NCBI RefSeq assembly: GCF_010868145.1
Contig: NZ_JAAGUY010000006.1
Location: 62,001 to 126,000, forward strand
Reading direction: 5' to 3'
DNA: 64,000 nt
Source: Nocardia cyriacigeorgica
Lineage (GTDB): Bacteria; Actinomycetota; Actinomycetes; Mycobacteriales; Mycobacteriaceae
A program made the translations under genes and the position numbers. Position 1 is the first letter of the stretch; the number at the start of each line of letters is the position of its first letter. Below are positions 1-8,475 of the stretch, piece by piece. The notes under the pieces were generated by a model. It did no database searches. It was not told the DNA's origin and worked only from the letters and a program-made list of their open reading frames with translations.

Positions 1-1386
1 CTCGCCGACGCGGGTGTCCCAGCCCTCGGGCAGCCGTGCGGCGATCTCGTCGACCCGCGCGGTGCGGGCCGCCTGGAGCACTTCGTCGTCGGTGGCGTCC
101 GGTCGTCCGACGCGGATGTTGTCCAGGACCGTCTGGTCGAACAGGTACACGTCCTGGAAGACGAGGGAGACCTGGTTCAGCAGGGTCTCCGAGGTCAGAT
201 CGCGGACATCGCGGTCGCCGAGCAGGATGCGGCCGCGGTCCGCGTCGTAGAACCGGGCGGCCAACCGGAGCACCGTGGTCTTGCCCGCGCCGCTGGGTCC
301 GACGATCGCGGTGGTCGTCCCCGCCGGTGCCTTGAACGACACGCCCTCCAGCACGGTGTTGTCCGACCGGTAGCCGAAAGTGACGTCGTCGAACCGGACA
401 CCGGCGTCGACCGGCTGCGTGGGCTCGGCCGGCTCGGCGACCACCGGGGTGTCGAGGAACTTGTTGATCTTGTTCACCGCGACCATCGCGCGGCGGATGG
501 CCGTCGACAACTCGGCGGCCTGGTTGAGCGGCTCGACGAACCGGGAGCTCACGGCGATCAATGCGATCGCGACCGGCACCGAGATTTCGCCCGACGTGGA
601 CAGCGAGATCGCCAGCCACACCAGGGGAATGAACGTCAGCTGCACGACGAAGGCGAAGATCACCAGGCCGGGCACGGACGCCCAGATGGAGCGCGTGGTG
701 GCGCGGCCCTGTTCGCGCAGCGCCGTCCGCAGCGCGTCGGTGCCCGCGTCGTCGGCGCCGAAAGCGCGCAGCACCGGTTGCGCCTGGGCGAATTCGATGA
801 CGCGGGAGTTGGCCTCGGCGGCAGCCTGATGCTGGCCCACGGTGGCGTGTGCGTAGAGCGACCCGCCCCACTTGTTCACGAAGTAGAGGACAGGTGCGCT
901 CACCACCATCGCCAGGGAGATCCGCCAGTCGATGAACAGCATGCCGACAGCGACCGTCATCGGCACCAGCACGGCGGTGACCAGTGGCGTGAGCAGGTGC
1001 GCGAACACGCCCATCACCTCGCGGGTGCTGGAGGTGATCAAGCGTGACGCCTGGCCCGAAGTGGCCGGGCCGAACGCGCCGAGTGGCATGGCGCCCAGGT
1101 GATCGCCGAGCCGCATCTGCAGGTGGCGCATGAGCGCGACGCCGATGCGCAGGCCGATCTGAGCCTGCAGGAAGCTGGCGGCGGCGACCACCAGGTAGGC
1201 GGCCACGATCCCAGCGAGCCACCAGCCCGCGCGATCGAGGCGATCGGCGAAAACGTCTTCGAGCAGCGGCGCGAGCAGGACGTAGGCGATGCCCTGCGCG
1301 ATCGACAGCACGATCAGCGCGGTGCCGTAGCGGGGGAGCAGCGGCCGGTGCGCCTCGGGCACCAGTCGGGTGAGCTGGCGAATCAT
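1..1386 (-). CDS. ABC transporter permease/ATP-binding protein, 3' end cut by window edge
   Basis: Half-transporter with an N-terminal six-helix ABC membrane domain (about residues 10-310) followed by an ATPase domain. The Walker A motif GPSGAGKT lies near residue 363. The signature and Walker B motifs fall beyond the window edge, so about 462 residues are seen. Its ATG at 1386 overlaps the TGA of the upstream ABC gene by 4 bp (ATGA), so the two are translationally coupled and probably form a heterodimer. The pair resembles the YbtP/YbtQ-IrtA/IrtB siderophore transporter group, but no siderophore-reductase (SIP) domain is fused to it. The iron box upstream of the operon supports a role in iron-siderophore traffic; substrate and direction are inferred. 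Confidence 0.9.
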   Translation of the reverse strand, partial: MIRQLTRLVPEAHRPLLPRYGTALIVLSIAQGIAYVLLAPLLEDVFADRLDRAGWWLAGIVAAYLVVAAASFLQAQIGLRIGVALMRHLQMRLGDHLGAMPLGAFGPATSGQASRLITSSTREVMGVFAHLLTPLVTAVLVPMTVAVGMLFIDWRISLAMVVSAPVLYFVNKWGGSLYAHATVGQHQAAAEANSRVIEFAQAQPVLRAFGADDAGTDALRTALREQGRATTRSIWASVPGLVIFAFVVQLTFIPLVWLAISLSTSGEISVPVAIALIAVSSRFVEPLNQAAELSTAIRRAMVAVNKINKFLDTPVVAEPAEPTQPVDAGVRFDDVTFGYRSDNTVLEGVSFKAPAGTTTAIVGPSGAGKTTVLRLAARFYDADRGRILLGDRDVRDLTSETLLNQVSLVFQDVYLFDQTVLDNIRVGRPDATDDEVLQAARTARVDEIAARLPEGWDTRVGE

Positions 1387-3200
1387 CGTGCGGCTCCCTC
1401 GATTTCGTCGAGATCGCGGACCGCGGCCTCGTTCGCGTCCCATAGCCCGCGGTAGGTTCCGGCCGCCGCGAGCAATTCGTCGTGTGTGCCCTGCTCGACC
1501 AGTTTGCCGTCCTCGAGGACGAGCAACTCGTCGACGCCGGTGATGGTGTGCAGGCGATGCGCGATCACCAGTACCGTGCGCCCGGCGACCAGTTCGGCCA
1601 GAGCGTCCTGGATCGCCGCTTCCGATTCTGGGTCGGCGAACGCGGTCGCCTCGTCGAGCACCAGGATCGGTGCGTCGGCCAGCAGCGCGCGAGCGATCGA
1701 GAGTCGTTGCGCCTCACCGCCGGACAGCCGCGCGTCATCGCCGATCACGGAGTCGTAACCGCGCGGGAGTTCCAGGATGCGCTCGTGGATCTGCGACGCG
1801 CGCGCGACGCGCTCGATTTCCTCGTCGCTCGCGTCCGGCCGCGCCAGCGCCAGGTTCGCGCGCACCGTGTCGTGGAGCAGGCGCACGTCCTGGAACACGA
1901 ATGCCACGCGCCGGTACAGGTCCTCCTGCCGCATGGAGCGAATGTCCTGGCCATCGATGGTGATACGGCCCCGCGTGACGTCGTGGAACCGCGGCAGCAG
2001 TTTCGCCATGGTCGACTTGCCGGACCCGCTCGGTCCGACCAGCGCGGTGATAGTGCCCGGCCGCAGCGTCGCCGTGACGCCCTGCAGTACATCGTGGCCT
2101 TCGTGGTAGCCGAACTGCACGTCCTCGAACCGGACGGTCCCCGGCTCCACGCCCTCGGCCTCTGCCTGGTCGATCTGCTCCAGCTCCGCGACCTGCAACT
2201 GCTCATATAGTCGCAGGCACGCCGCGTCGGCCTGACGCAGCGACTGCGCCGAGTAGCCGACCGTCAGCACCGTGGTGCCGAGTCCGAGGCCGAGCAGCAG
2301 GAACGGCAGCAGATCCAGCGCGGACATGCCGCCCGACACCAGCGGCAGACCGACGGCGAGCACGACCACCATGAGGAACACCGGATTCAGCAGCAGGCTC
2401 GCCGACGCCTCGATCCGCGTCATCGGCGTCGCCCACGCCTTGAAGTAATCGGTGAATCCCTCGACCGCGTCGCGGTAGCGGTGGTGGGCGCGGCGGGCCT
2501 GGCCGAACGCCCGCACCACCTGGATGCCGTCGACGAACTCGACTGTCGCCGACTCCGAGCGCTTCTCCCACTCGGTGTATTCGCGCATCTTCTCGTCGTA
2601 GTTGCGGCCCATCATCGCGCCGAGCGCCACCCCGTACAGGGCCAGCGGCGCAAGGAGGGCCAGCGCGAGCCGCCAGTCGACGAGGAACAGATAGCCAAGC
2701 GTCAGGATGGGTGTCACGATCGCGGCGGTGAACTCCATCTGCGCGTGGGCAACCAGGTAGTGGATCGACTCCACATCGTCCTGGAGGAGTTTCTTGACCT
2801 CGCCCGAGGTGCGGGCCCCGAACCAGCCCAGTGGTACGCGCCGCAGCTTGTCGGCCAGCGACTGCCGCAGATGCAGCTGGTTGTCGGCGTCGATGACGTG
2901 GGTCCACAGCAGCGCGCCGGAGTACAGCATGCCGCGCAGGCCGAGCAGGATCAGCGCTACCAGCACCGGCTGCCACACATCGGTGGTGTCACCGTCGAGG
3001 AGCCGCCGGGCGGCCTCGACGATCAGCACGAACGGCAGTACCGCGCACAGTGCGGAGGCGAACACGATCGCGCTGGCGATCGCCAGGCGTCCGCGCACCG
3101 GCGCGAGTATCGCGTTGCGCGCCGCCTTCTCGGCTTGTTTGGCCTGTTTCGGGTCGGCGGCCGTCTCAGGACGGTCGCCGGTCAGGCTGTCTTCGGGCAC
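1383..3200 (-). CDS. ABC transporter permease/ATP-binding protein, iron-regulated partner
   Basis: Second half-transporter of the pair, about 605 residues. It has a membrane domain (about residues 35-325), Walker A GPSGSGKST near residue 389, signature LSGGEAQR and Walker B ILVLDEATAF, and ends with the H-loop region VIAHRL. I chose the GTG at 3200 because AGGGG lies 7 nt upstream; an ATG at 3218 lacks a binding site. The N-terminus is charged (KQAKQAEKAARN) before the first helix. It is the first gene of a leftward operon and lies 64 bp from an IdeR/DtxR-like box. It matches the YbtPQ/IrtAB type by architecture and context; a siderophore exporter or importer are both possible. Confidence 0.9.
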   Translation of the reverse strand: MPEDSLTGDRPETAADPKQAKQAEKAARNAILAPVRGRLAIASAIVFASALCAVLPFVLIVEAARRLLDGDTTDVWQPVLVALILLGLRGMLYSGALLWTHVIDADNQLHLRQSLADKLRRVPLGWFGARTSGEVKKLLQDDVESIHYLVAHAQMEFTAAIVTPILTLGYLFLVDWRLALALLAPLALYGVALGAMMGRNYDEKMREYTEWEKRSESATVEFVDGIQVVRAFGQARRAHHRYRDAVEGFTDYFKAWATPMTRIEASASLLLNPVFLMVVVLAVGLPLVSGGMSALDLLPFLLLGLGLGTTVLTVGYSAQSLRQADAACLRLYEQLQVAELEQIDQAEAEGVEPGTVRFEDVQFGYHEGHDVLQGVTATLRPGTITALVGPSGSGKSTMAKLLPRFHDVTRGRITIDGQDIRSMRQEDLYRRVAFVFQDVRLLHDTVRANLALARPDASDEEIERVARASQIHERILELPRGYDSVIGDDARLSGGEAQRLSIARALLADAPILVLDEATAFADPESEAAIQDALAELVAGRTVLVIAHRLHTITGVDELLVLEDGKLVEQGTHDELLAAAGTYRGLWDANEAAVRDLDEIEGAAR

Positions 3201-3263
3201 AGAGGAACCCCTACGCATCGTTCGGGCGGGTAGTCACGCGCAGTCTATCCAGATCGGTCGAAT

Positions 3264-3282
3264 GCAGGAAAGCCTTGCCTAA
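3264..3282 (-). promoter_or_regulatory. IdeR/DtxR-type iron box
   Basis: On the minus strand the 19-mer TTAGGCAAGGCTTTCCTGC matches the actinobacterial iron-box consensus TTAGGTTAGGCTAACCTAA at 13 of 19 positions, including the TTAGG and AGGCT cores. It sits 64 bp upstream of the first ABC gene start, where a repressor would cover the promoter. This implies iron-dependent repression of the ABC pair. Confidence 0.7.
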
Positions 3283-3372
3283 TGCAGGGGTTCGACTGTG
3301 ACGCGCGACACTTACCGGGCGCTCTGCGGCGGTCGAGGGCCGGACGGACATCCCCTTCGCGGGGATAGGCAC

Positions 3373-3381
3373 TGCTATGGT
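3373..3381 (+). promoter_or_regulatory. Extended -10 promoter of the thi operon
   Basis: TGCTATGGT reads as an extended -10 (TGn-TATGGT). It ends 9 nt before the start of the TPP riboswitch P1 stem, which fits a transcription start at about 3388-3390. No clear -35 is seen. Confidence 0.45.
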
Positions 3382-3389
3382 CGGTCGTC

Positions 3390-3468
3390 GGACACGGGGT
3401 GCTTCGCTACCGCGAGGCTGAGAACACACCCGGCGAACCTGTTCAGGTAATGCTGACGAAGGGATGTC
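3390..3468 (+). ncRNA. TPP riboswitch (THI element)
   Basis: The conserved TPP aptamer blocks appear in order: CGGGGTGC, GGCTGAGA, ACCC, GAACCTG, GGTAATGCTGACGAAGGGA. The P1 stem closes between GACA (3391-3394) and TGTC (3465-3468). The purine-rich block GAAGGGA in the 3' strand (3458-3464) is also the ribosome binding site of tenA, 10 nt before its start. Thiamine pyrophosphate binding would therefore hide the site and block translation. No separate expression platform is needed, as is common in actinobacteria. Confidence 0.95.
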
Positions 3469-3474
3469 ACGGCG

Positions 3475-4179
3475 TTGCACGCCCACACGACGAACACGGG
3501 TCGGTTCACCGACCAGCTCTGGGACCGGACGAAGGTCCTTCGGGTCGCGATCGACGACCTCGAATTCCTGCGACGGCTCGGTGATGGCACCTTGCCGCCC
3601 GAGGTGTTCCGCACTTATATCGAACAGGATTCGCTGTACCTGACCGGGTACTCGAAGGCGCTGGCCATCCTGGCCTCGAAATCGCCGGATCCGCAGACCG
3701 CCGCGTTCTGGGCGAACTCGTCGGCCACCGCTGCCGCCGTCGAATCGGCGATGCACGAGGAGCTGCTCAGCAGCGGGGCGCTGCCGCCGCGCGACGGTGA
3801 GCCGGAGCATTCGCAGACGTGTCTGGCATATGTGTCCTACCTGATCGCCACCGCCGCGACAGAGCCCTACGCGGTCGCCGCCGCGGCGGCGCTGCCCTGC
3901 TTCTGGATCTACGCCGAGGTCGGCCGCGACCTCGCCGAGAGCGCCGCGCAGGTGGTCGCCGCCGACCCGGACCACCCGTACGCGCGGTGGGTCACCACCT
4001 ACGGTGCCGAGGATTTCCAGAAGTCCGCCGCCACAGCCCGCTCCCTGGTCGACGCGGCCGCCGAGTCGGCGGGCGAGCGTGAGCGGGAGGCGATGGCGGC
4101 GGCGTTCACCCTCGCGACGCGGTACGAGTTGATGTTCTGGGACACCGCCCTGCATCCGCAGCCGTGGCCGGCCGGATGA
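3475..4179 (+). CDS. tenA: TenA-family aminopyrimidine hydrolase (thiaminase II)
   Basis: Soluble all-helical TenA/PQQC-like protein of 234 residues, usual size for TenA. It hydrolyses aminomethyl-pyrimidine or thiamine breakdown products to hydroxymethylpyrimidine (HMP) for thiamine salvage. The likely catalytic cysteine is Cys142 in LPCFWIYAEVG, and the C-terminal YELMFWDTA block is typical of the family. The start is a TTG at 3475, 10 nt after the GAAGGGA of the riboswitch; no better start exists. Its stop overlaps the thiY ATG (ATGA). Being first in an operon with a pyrimidine transporter suggests import of a pyrimidine precursor followed by TenA processing. Confidence 0.92.
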   Translation: MHAHTTNTGRFTDQLWDRTKVLRVAIDDLEFLRRLGDGTLPPEVFRTYIEQDSLYLTGYSKALAILASKSPDPQTAAFWANSSATAAAVESAMHEELLSSGALPPRDGEPEHSQTCLAYVSYLIATAATEPYAVAAAAALPCFWIYAEVGRDLAESAAQVVAADPDHPYARWVTTYGAEDFQKSAATARSLVDAAAESAGEREREAMAAAFTLATRYELMFWDTALHPQPWPAG

Positions 4180-5198
4180 ACGGCCGTGTGCGCCGCGCGC
4201 TCGCGGTCGCCGTCACCGCCGTCGCCGCGCTTTCGGCGCTCACCGCCTGCGGGTCGGGTGGCAGCTCCGATGACACGATCCGCTTCGCGCTGGACTGGAC
4301 GCCGAACACCAACCACACCGGGCTCTACGTCGCGATGCAGCGAGGCTACTTCGCCGACGCCGGCCTCGACGTGCAGATCCTGCCGTACAACAACACGTCG
4401 GTCGACACCGTGGTCGACGCCGGGAACGCGGAATTCGGTATCAGCACGCACAATTCGGCCACGTTCGCCCGCGCGGCCGGTGCGCGCACGAAATCGGTGC
4501 TCGCACCCTTGCAGCACTGGGCGACGGGGATCGGTGTGCGCGCCGACCGCGCCGATATCGCGGGCCCGAAGGACTTGGACGGCAAGACCTACGCGGGCTT
4601 CGGCGACCCGGGCGAGAAGGAAGCGCTGCAACAGGTCATCCGCAACGACGGTGGCACCGGCGATTTCACATCGGTGACGCTGGGATCATCCGCCTACGAG
4701 GCGGTGTATTCCGGTAAGGCCGACTTCACCGTCTCCTATCTGGCGTGGGAGGGCATCGAGGCCGAACATCACGGCACGCCGATGAGGTACTTCCGCTACA
4801 CGGATTTCGGCTTTCCCGACGCGTACGCGATCGTGATCGACGCCAATGAGGACTGGCTCGCCGCGAATCCCGACCGCGCACGGCACTTCGTGCAGGCTCT
4901 GCAACGCGGCTACCAGTTCGCCGCCGACAACCCCGACGCGGCGGCCGAGGACCTGATCGAGGCCAACCCGGGCGCGTTCAACGATGAGGCTTTGGTCTTC
5001 GAAAGTCAGCGCATGCTGGCCGAGCAATTCATGAAAGACGCCGACGGCCGGGTGGGCGGCCAGACGTTGGCGCAGTGGGCGGCGAACTCCGGCTTCCTGT
5101 ATCGGGGTGGCCTACTGACCGGGCCCGACGGTACGCCGCTGTCCGAGGAACCCGACTGGTCGAGCTATTTCACCAATGAGTACCTCACCAACCCGTGA
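4176..5198 (+). CDS. thiY: Thiamine-pyrimidine ABC transporter substrate-binding lipoprotein (NMT1/THI5-like)
   Basis: Secreted lipoprotein of about 340 residues. A short Arg-containing hydrophobic signal ends in a lipobox LTAC with the lipidated Cys25. The body is an NMT1/THI5-like periplasmic-binding fold: FALDWTPNTNHTGLYVA near the N-terminus is the family hallmark for pyrimidine-precursor binding. ATG 4176 overlaps the tenA stop by 4 bp; a GTG at 4164 is an alternative that adds four residues. In the ThiXYZ systems it captures N-formyl-aminopyrimidine or HMP. The 3' end overlaps thiX by 23 bp. Confidence 0.9.
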   Translation: MNGRVRRALAVAVTAVAALSALTACGSGGSSDDTIRFALDWTPNTNHTGLYVAMQRGYFADAGLDVQILPYNNTSVDTVVDAGNAEFGISTHNSATFARAAGARTKSVLAPLQHWATGIGVRADRADIAGPKDLDGKTYAGFGDPGEKEALQQVIRNDGGTGDFTSVTLGSSAYEAVYSGKADFTVSYLAWEGIEAEHHGTPMRYFRYTDFGFPDAYAIVIDANEDWLAANPDRARHFVQALQRGYQFAADNPDAAAEDLIEANPGAFNDEALVFESQRMLAEQFMKDADGRVGGQTLAQWAANSGFLYRGGLLTGPDGTPLSEEPDWSSYFTNEYLTNP

Positions 5199-5994
5199 CA
5201 TCGCGGTAGGCGAAACGGCTCGCCCGGGCGGTATCCGGTGGGCCGTTCCGTCCGTGGTGATGGTGGCCGTGCTGGTCGCCGTCTGGCAGATCTACGTCTC
5301 GACCAGCGGTATCCGCCCGCAGGTGCTGCCATCACCCCTGCGGGTGGTGCGGCAGGGGTGGGCGCACCGCGACGAGATCGGCACCCACGCGGCGGCCACT
5401 GTGCAGGTGACGCTGATCGGGTTCGCGGTCTCGCTGACGCTGGCCTGGGTGCTGGCGATCATCGTGGACTTCTCCCCGTGGTTGCGGCGCGCCTTCGTGC
5501 CGTTGTTCGTCGCGTCGCAGACCCTGCCGATCGTCGCGATCGCGCCGCTGATGATCATCTGGTTCGGATTCGGGCTGCTGCCGAAGATCCTGGTGGTCTC
5601 GCTGGTGACCTTCTTCCCGATGGCGATCGGCCTGATCGAGGGGTTCGCGGCGGCCGACCGGGAGGCGGGCGCGTTGTTGCGGAGTATGGGCGCTTCCCGG
5701 GTTCAGGTGTTCCGGTATGTGCGGTTGCCCTCGGCGGTGCCTCGGTTCTTCACCGCCTTGCGCATCGGGATCACCTACGCGGTGGTGGGTGCCGTGTTCG
5801 CCGAGTACGTCGGTGCCAGTGCGGGCCTCGGCATCTACATGAGCTTGCAGAAGAATTCGTTCCGCACCGATTTGGTGCTGGCGGCGGTGCTGGTGACCGC
5901 ACTGTTGAGCATCGCGCTGTATCTGGCGACGTTCGTGATCGAACGACTGGTCGCGCCATGGGCCCTCGCGGAGAACAGGAGCGGCCGTGCTTGA
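5176..5994 (+). CDS. thiX: Thiamine-precursor ABC transporter permease
   Basis: Binding-protein-dependent transport permease of 272 residues with six predicted membrane segments. The cytoplasmic EAA loop is EGFAAADREAGALLRSMGAS, which contacts the ATPase. The ATG at 5176 lies inside the end of thiY (23-bp overlap), and its stop overlaps thiZ by 8 bp, so translation of the transporter genes is tightly coupled. The closest families are the SsuC/TauC/ThiX permeases; the riboswitch and ThiY partner point to pyrimidine precursor rather than sulfonate. Confidence 0.9.
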   Translation: MSTSPTRDIAVGETARPGGIRWAVPSVVMVAVLVAVWQIYVSTSGIRPQVLPSPLRVVRQGWAHRDEIGTHAAATVQVTLIGFAVSLTLAWVLAIIVDFSPWLRRAFVPLFVASQTLPIVAIAPLMIIWFGFGLLPKILVVSLVTFFPMAIGLIEGFAAADREAGALLRSMGASRVQVFRYVRLPSAVPRFFTALRIGITYAVVGAVFAEYVGASAGLGIYMSLQKNSFRTDLVLAAVLVTALLSIALYLATFVIERLVAPWALAENRSGRA

Positions 5995-6790
5995 CGACGC
6001 GGACGACCGGCTCGTCGTCGACCGGCTCAGGAAGTCGTTTCCGCGACCCGGGCGGCGCAGCCCCGATCTCGAGGTGCTCGGCGGGGTCTCGTTCACGGTC
6101 CGGTCGGGCGAGTTCGTCAGCGTCATCGGGCCGAGCGGGTGCGGGAAGAGCACCGTTTTCAACATGCTGGCCGGACTGGAATCCCCCGATTCGGGCGGTG
6201 TCCACTTCCGCGCGACCGATGACGACAACCCGGCCTCGCACTGCGCTTATATGCCGCAGAAGGATCTGCTGTTCCCTTGGCGGACCATCCTCGACAACAC
6301 GATCCTCGGCTTGCAGGTCCAGGGCGTTCCCAAGTTGGAGGCTCGCCGCCGCGCCCTCGATCTGTTCCCGGTGTTCGGACTGGCCGGGTTCGAGAACGCC
6401 CGGCCCGCCCAGCTGTCGGGCGGGATGCGACAGCGGGCGGCGATGCTGCGCACCGTCGTGCAGGAACGTGAGGTGCTGCTGCTGGACGAACCGTTCGGCG
6501 CGCTCGACTCGTTGACACGGACCGAGATGCAGTCGTGGTTGCAGCAGGTGTGGCAGCGCTACCGGTGGACGGTCCTGATGATCACCCACGACATCCGCGA
6601 GGCCGTCTACCTGTCGGATCGCGTGATCGTGTTGTCGGCGCGCCCCGCCACCGTGCGTCACGAGGTGCGCGTCGATCTCCCACGACCACGGGACCTGGCG
6701 ACGATCACGGCGCCCGAATTCGTCGCGCTGGAACAGGAACTCCTCGAGATCCTGCACGACGAGTCGCGGCGCGCGTCTTCCGAACAGTAG
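5987..6790 (+). CDS. thiZ: Thiamine-precursor ABC transporter ATPase
   Basis: ABC ATPase of 267 residues that powers the ThiXY importer. Walker A GPSGCGKST is near residues 48-56, the signature is LSGGMRQR, Walker B is VLLLDEPFGALDS, and the H-loop is MITHDIREAV. GTG start at 5987 within thiX. It is the last gene of the riboswitch operon. No strong hairpin terminator was found in the 50 bp after its stop; the next recognisable sequence is the jetC/jetD-like scar on the other strand. Confidence 0.9.
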   Translation: MLDDADDRLVVDRLRKSFPRPGRRSPDLEVLGGVSFTVRSGEFVSVIGPSGCGKSTVFNMLAGLESPDSGGVHFRATDDDNPASHCAYMPQKDLLFPWRTILDNTILGLQVQGVPKLEARRRALDLFPVFGLAGFENARPAQLSGGMRQRAAMLRTVVQEREVLLLDEPFGALDSLTRTEMQSWLQQVWQRYRWTVLMITHDIREAVYLSDRVIVLSARPATVRHEVRVDLPRPRDLATITAPEFVALEQELLEILHDESRRASSEQ

Positions 6791-6847
6791 ACCGATACGC
6801 CGATGTGGGCAGAATCTGCTGTCCGGCGTGCATAACCGGCCGGTAAT

Positions 6848-6945
6848 GACGACGCTTGCGGTGAAGTCCGCCTCGGTGCGAGGGCAGTGCTCAGCCGACC
6901 GATTCCAGCGCGAGCCCACCGTGGATCGAATGGGGAAGACTCCCG
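6848..6945 (-). pseudogene. Relic of a second jetC 3' end and jetD 5' end
   Basis: Reading the minus strand, 6945-6891 encodes SLPHSIHGGLALESVG and a TGA, nearly the same as the intact JetC tail RLPHSIHGGLPLEPVG. Directly after the stop, 6880-6848 can be read as RTEADFTASVV, matching RTPADFAEEVA at the start of the jetD remnant near 9840; both share a GACTTC(A/G)CCG nucleotide core. No start codon or longer frame is kept. It is a scar, not a gene. Confidence 0.65.
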
Positions 6946-6976
6946 ACCGGTCAGAACACCGGGTAGGGCTTCGACT

Positions 6977-7300
6977 TCAGCTCCAGCGACCCGCGCGAAG
7001 GGCGGCAACGGACTCCACCATCCCCGCTCGCTCGAGTGCGTCGAGGACGTCCTCTGTCGTTTCGGGTGGGTTGCGCCGGGAATCGGCGATCTGCTGGACG
7101 CACGCCCACACGCGCCTGCCGTCGATGCTGACCTGCTCGACGAGAAAGTCGTCCGGGGTCATGGCTACGATATGCCAAGGATCCAAGCTGTCCGCGGGAA
7201 AGTCGGCCGTGTTCCAGGTGACGATCGTCGTGGCCTGGCATGTGATTGCGGCGGCCAGAACGTGCCGATCATCTGGTCCAGTTGGTCGTATGACTTGCGT
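6977..7300 (-). pseudogene. C-terminal fragment of a PIN-domain (VapC-like) toxin
   Basis: About 105 residues beginning TGPDDRHVLAAAI and including TIVTWNTADFP, then a helical tail typical of the C-terminal half of PIN-domain RNases. The late PIN acidic residues (DDRH, NTADF) are present, but the N-terminal half with the first catalytic Asp is gone: upstream the frame runs into the end of the HD gene. No antitoxin is adjacent. It is almost certainly inactive. Confidence 0.7.
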
Positions 7301-7917
7301 TTGGGTCGTTCGATTGCTTTCGCAGTGCCGAACTTCCTGGCGAACTCGTCCCGCCACGCGGTCGGCGGCACGGCTAGTGCGGCCTCGGCCAGTGCTTTAC
7401 CGGTCGCTGTCGTGATGAGAGGGATCATGCTGCGAACGAACCGGTCCATCGACGCGGCTCCGCGCCCTGCGTCTTGGTATTTGCGAGCGGTGAGCAGCGG
7501 ATCGAGTGTGTCGGTATCTCGCGAGCACAGCGCTTCGATGCTCGCCCCGGGCTGCTTGGCGGACTCATGTTCGGCGACGGCGGCACGAATGCACTCCGCG
7601 AGTTCCTCAGGCAGACCGGCGGTCTGATCGGCCACCACGTCGACAGCCGGAACCTGGGTGACGTAAGCCTTTCCCGAGGCTCGTACGTCACCGTATCGAG
7701 TTTCCGGAATGTCATGGAATAGCCACAGCGCCGCTCGCTCCGCGTCCGCGCCCTCGATCACGGCAGGCGCGAACGCCGGCACAGCCACCCGCCACGAATG
7801 CGCAGCGACAGATTCACCATCGGTGATCCCGGCGCGCAGCCACCCCGCCCTCGGAAGCGACTTCAGATAGCCCAGCTCGTAGGCGAAGGTGCGGTCCTCG
7901 ACAGTAGATCCAGCCAC
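7165..7917 (-). CDS. HD-domain hydrolase (YfbR-like nucleotidase), damaged 3' end
   Basis: HD-family metal-dependent phosphohydrolase. FAYELGYLKSLPRAGWLRAGI opens the domain (position 7900 downward); metal-site motifs are AAHSW, FHD in ALWLFHDIPETRYGDV, and the distant Asp in RDTDTLD. YfbR-type enzymes remove phosphate from deoxynucleoside monophosphates. The GTG at 7917 (VAGSTVED) is the best available start, without a good binding site. After about residue 208 (ARKFG) the frame continues into sequence that belongs, in another frame, to the PIN relic, so the last 40 residues are junk. The HD core itself looks intact; activity is uncertain. Confidence 0.65.
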   Translation of the reverse strand: MAGSTVEDRTFAYELGYLKSLPRAGWLRAGITDGESVAAHSWRVAVPAFAPAVIEGADAERAALWLFHDIPETRYGDVRASGKAYVTQVPAVDVVADQTAGLPEELAECIRAAVAEHESAKQPGASIEALCSRDTDTLDPLLTARKYQDAGRGAASMDRFVRSMIPLITTATGKALAEAALAVPPTAWRDEFARKFGTAKAIERPKRKSYDQLDQMIGTFWPPQSHARPRRSSPGTRPTFPRTAWILGIS

Positions 7918-8200
7918 AAGTGGCGTGGCGTGTCGGCTCGGTGGGGTAGATGCCGACGATTTCTCGTTGTGCGGCTTGGTTTGTCGCCAGATCCAGGTCC
8001 GGCCACAGAAAGCCGACGGCGACACCCAGCAGCGCGGCGGCTTTACGGGCGGTGGTTCGACGTGGAACGACCCCGTTGATAACCCAGCGATGGACGCTCT
8101 TCGGGTCGAGTTCAATCTGCACGGCCAGTGCTTGGTTTGTGAGCCCCGCGTCCGCGATCGCAGCGCGTAGGCGTTCGTTCGGAGCCGATCCCGATGACAT
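7814..8200 (-). pseudogene. Truncated XRE-family regulator
   Basis: ATG at 8200 follows GGGGG. About 85 residues form a helix-turn-helix (NERLRAAIADAGLTNQALAV, then KSVHRWVINGVVPRR) and the start of the adjoining region (AVGFLWPDLDLATNQ, AAQREIVGIYPTEP). This continuation is typical of longer actinobacterial XRE regulators, but after TRHAT the frame enters the HD gene out of phase and stops at 7814. The C-terminal effector part is missing, so the protein, if made, is a bare DNA-binding domain. Confidence 0.6.
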
Positions 8201-8212
8201 CGCAAGCCCCCC

Positions 8213-8475
8213 AGGACATTCAGGACGTACTGGGATGCGGCGCAGATCCAGCGGCTCGCTCGACGCCTCGGATATCCGGTCGTGTGGCCCGCCGAGTTCT
8301 CGGTGCTGCCCACTGCTGATCAGGTGCGCAGCGCGTGGGCTGAACTGGTGATCCTGCCGCACCAGAACATCTCGGACCTCTGGAACTGAACAATGTCATG
8401 GAGATTGCCGATGTGGAGGTGGTGTTACCTCGTTTGTCGTTTGCGCGGTGGTCGACGATCGGGGTGGGGCGGTGA
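8213..8475 (+). pseudogene. Frameshifted fragment of a conserved actinobacterial accessory protein
   Basis: Two frames together give one continuous sequence: YWDAAQIQRLARRLGYPVVW..., PAEFSVLPTADQVR..., ending HQNISDLW in the first frame, then LELNNVMEIADVEVVLPRL, SFARWSTIGVGR in the second. The shift lies near 8378. The 5' end is missing: a stop occurs near 8194 and no start follows. The pattern (short helix-rich domain, alternating hydrophobic strands) resembles the small recombinase-like protein encoded at 18798. Function unknown. Confidence 0.55.

Noticed and set aside
6977..7300. Functional VapBC toxin-antitoxin module
   Set aside because: The PIN N-terminal half and any antitoxin are missing.
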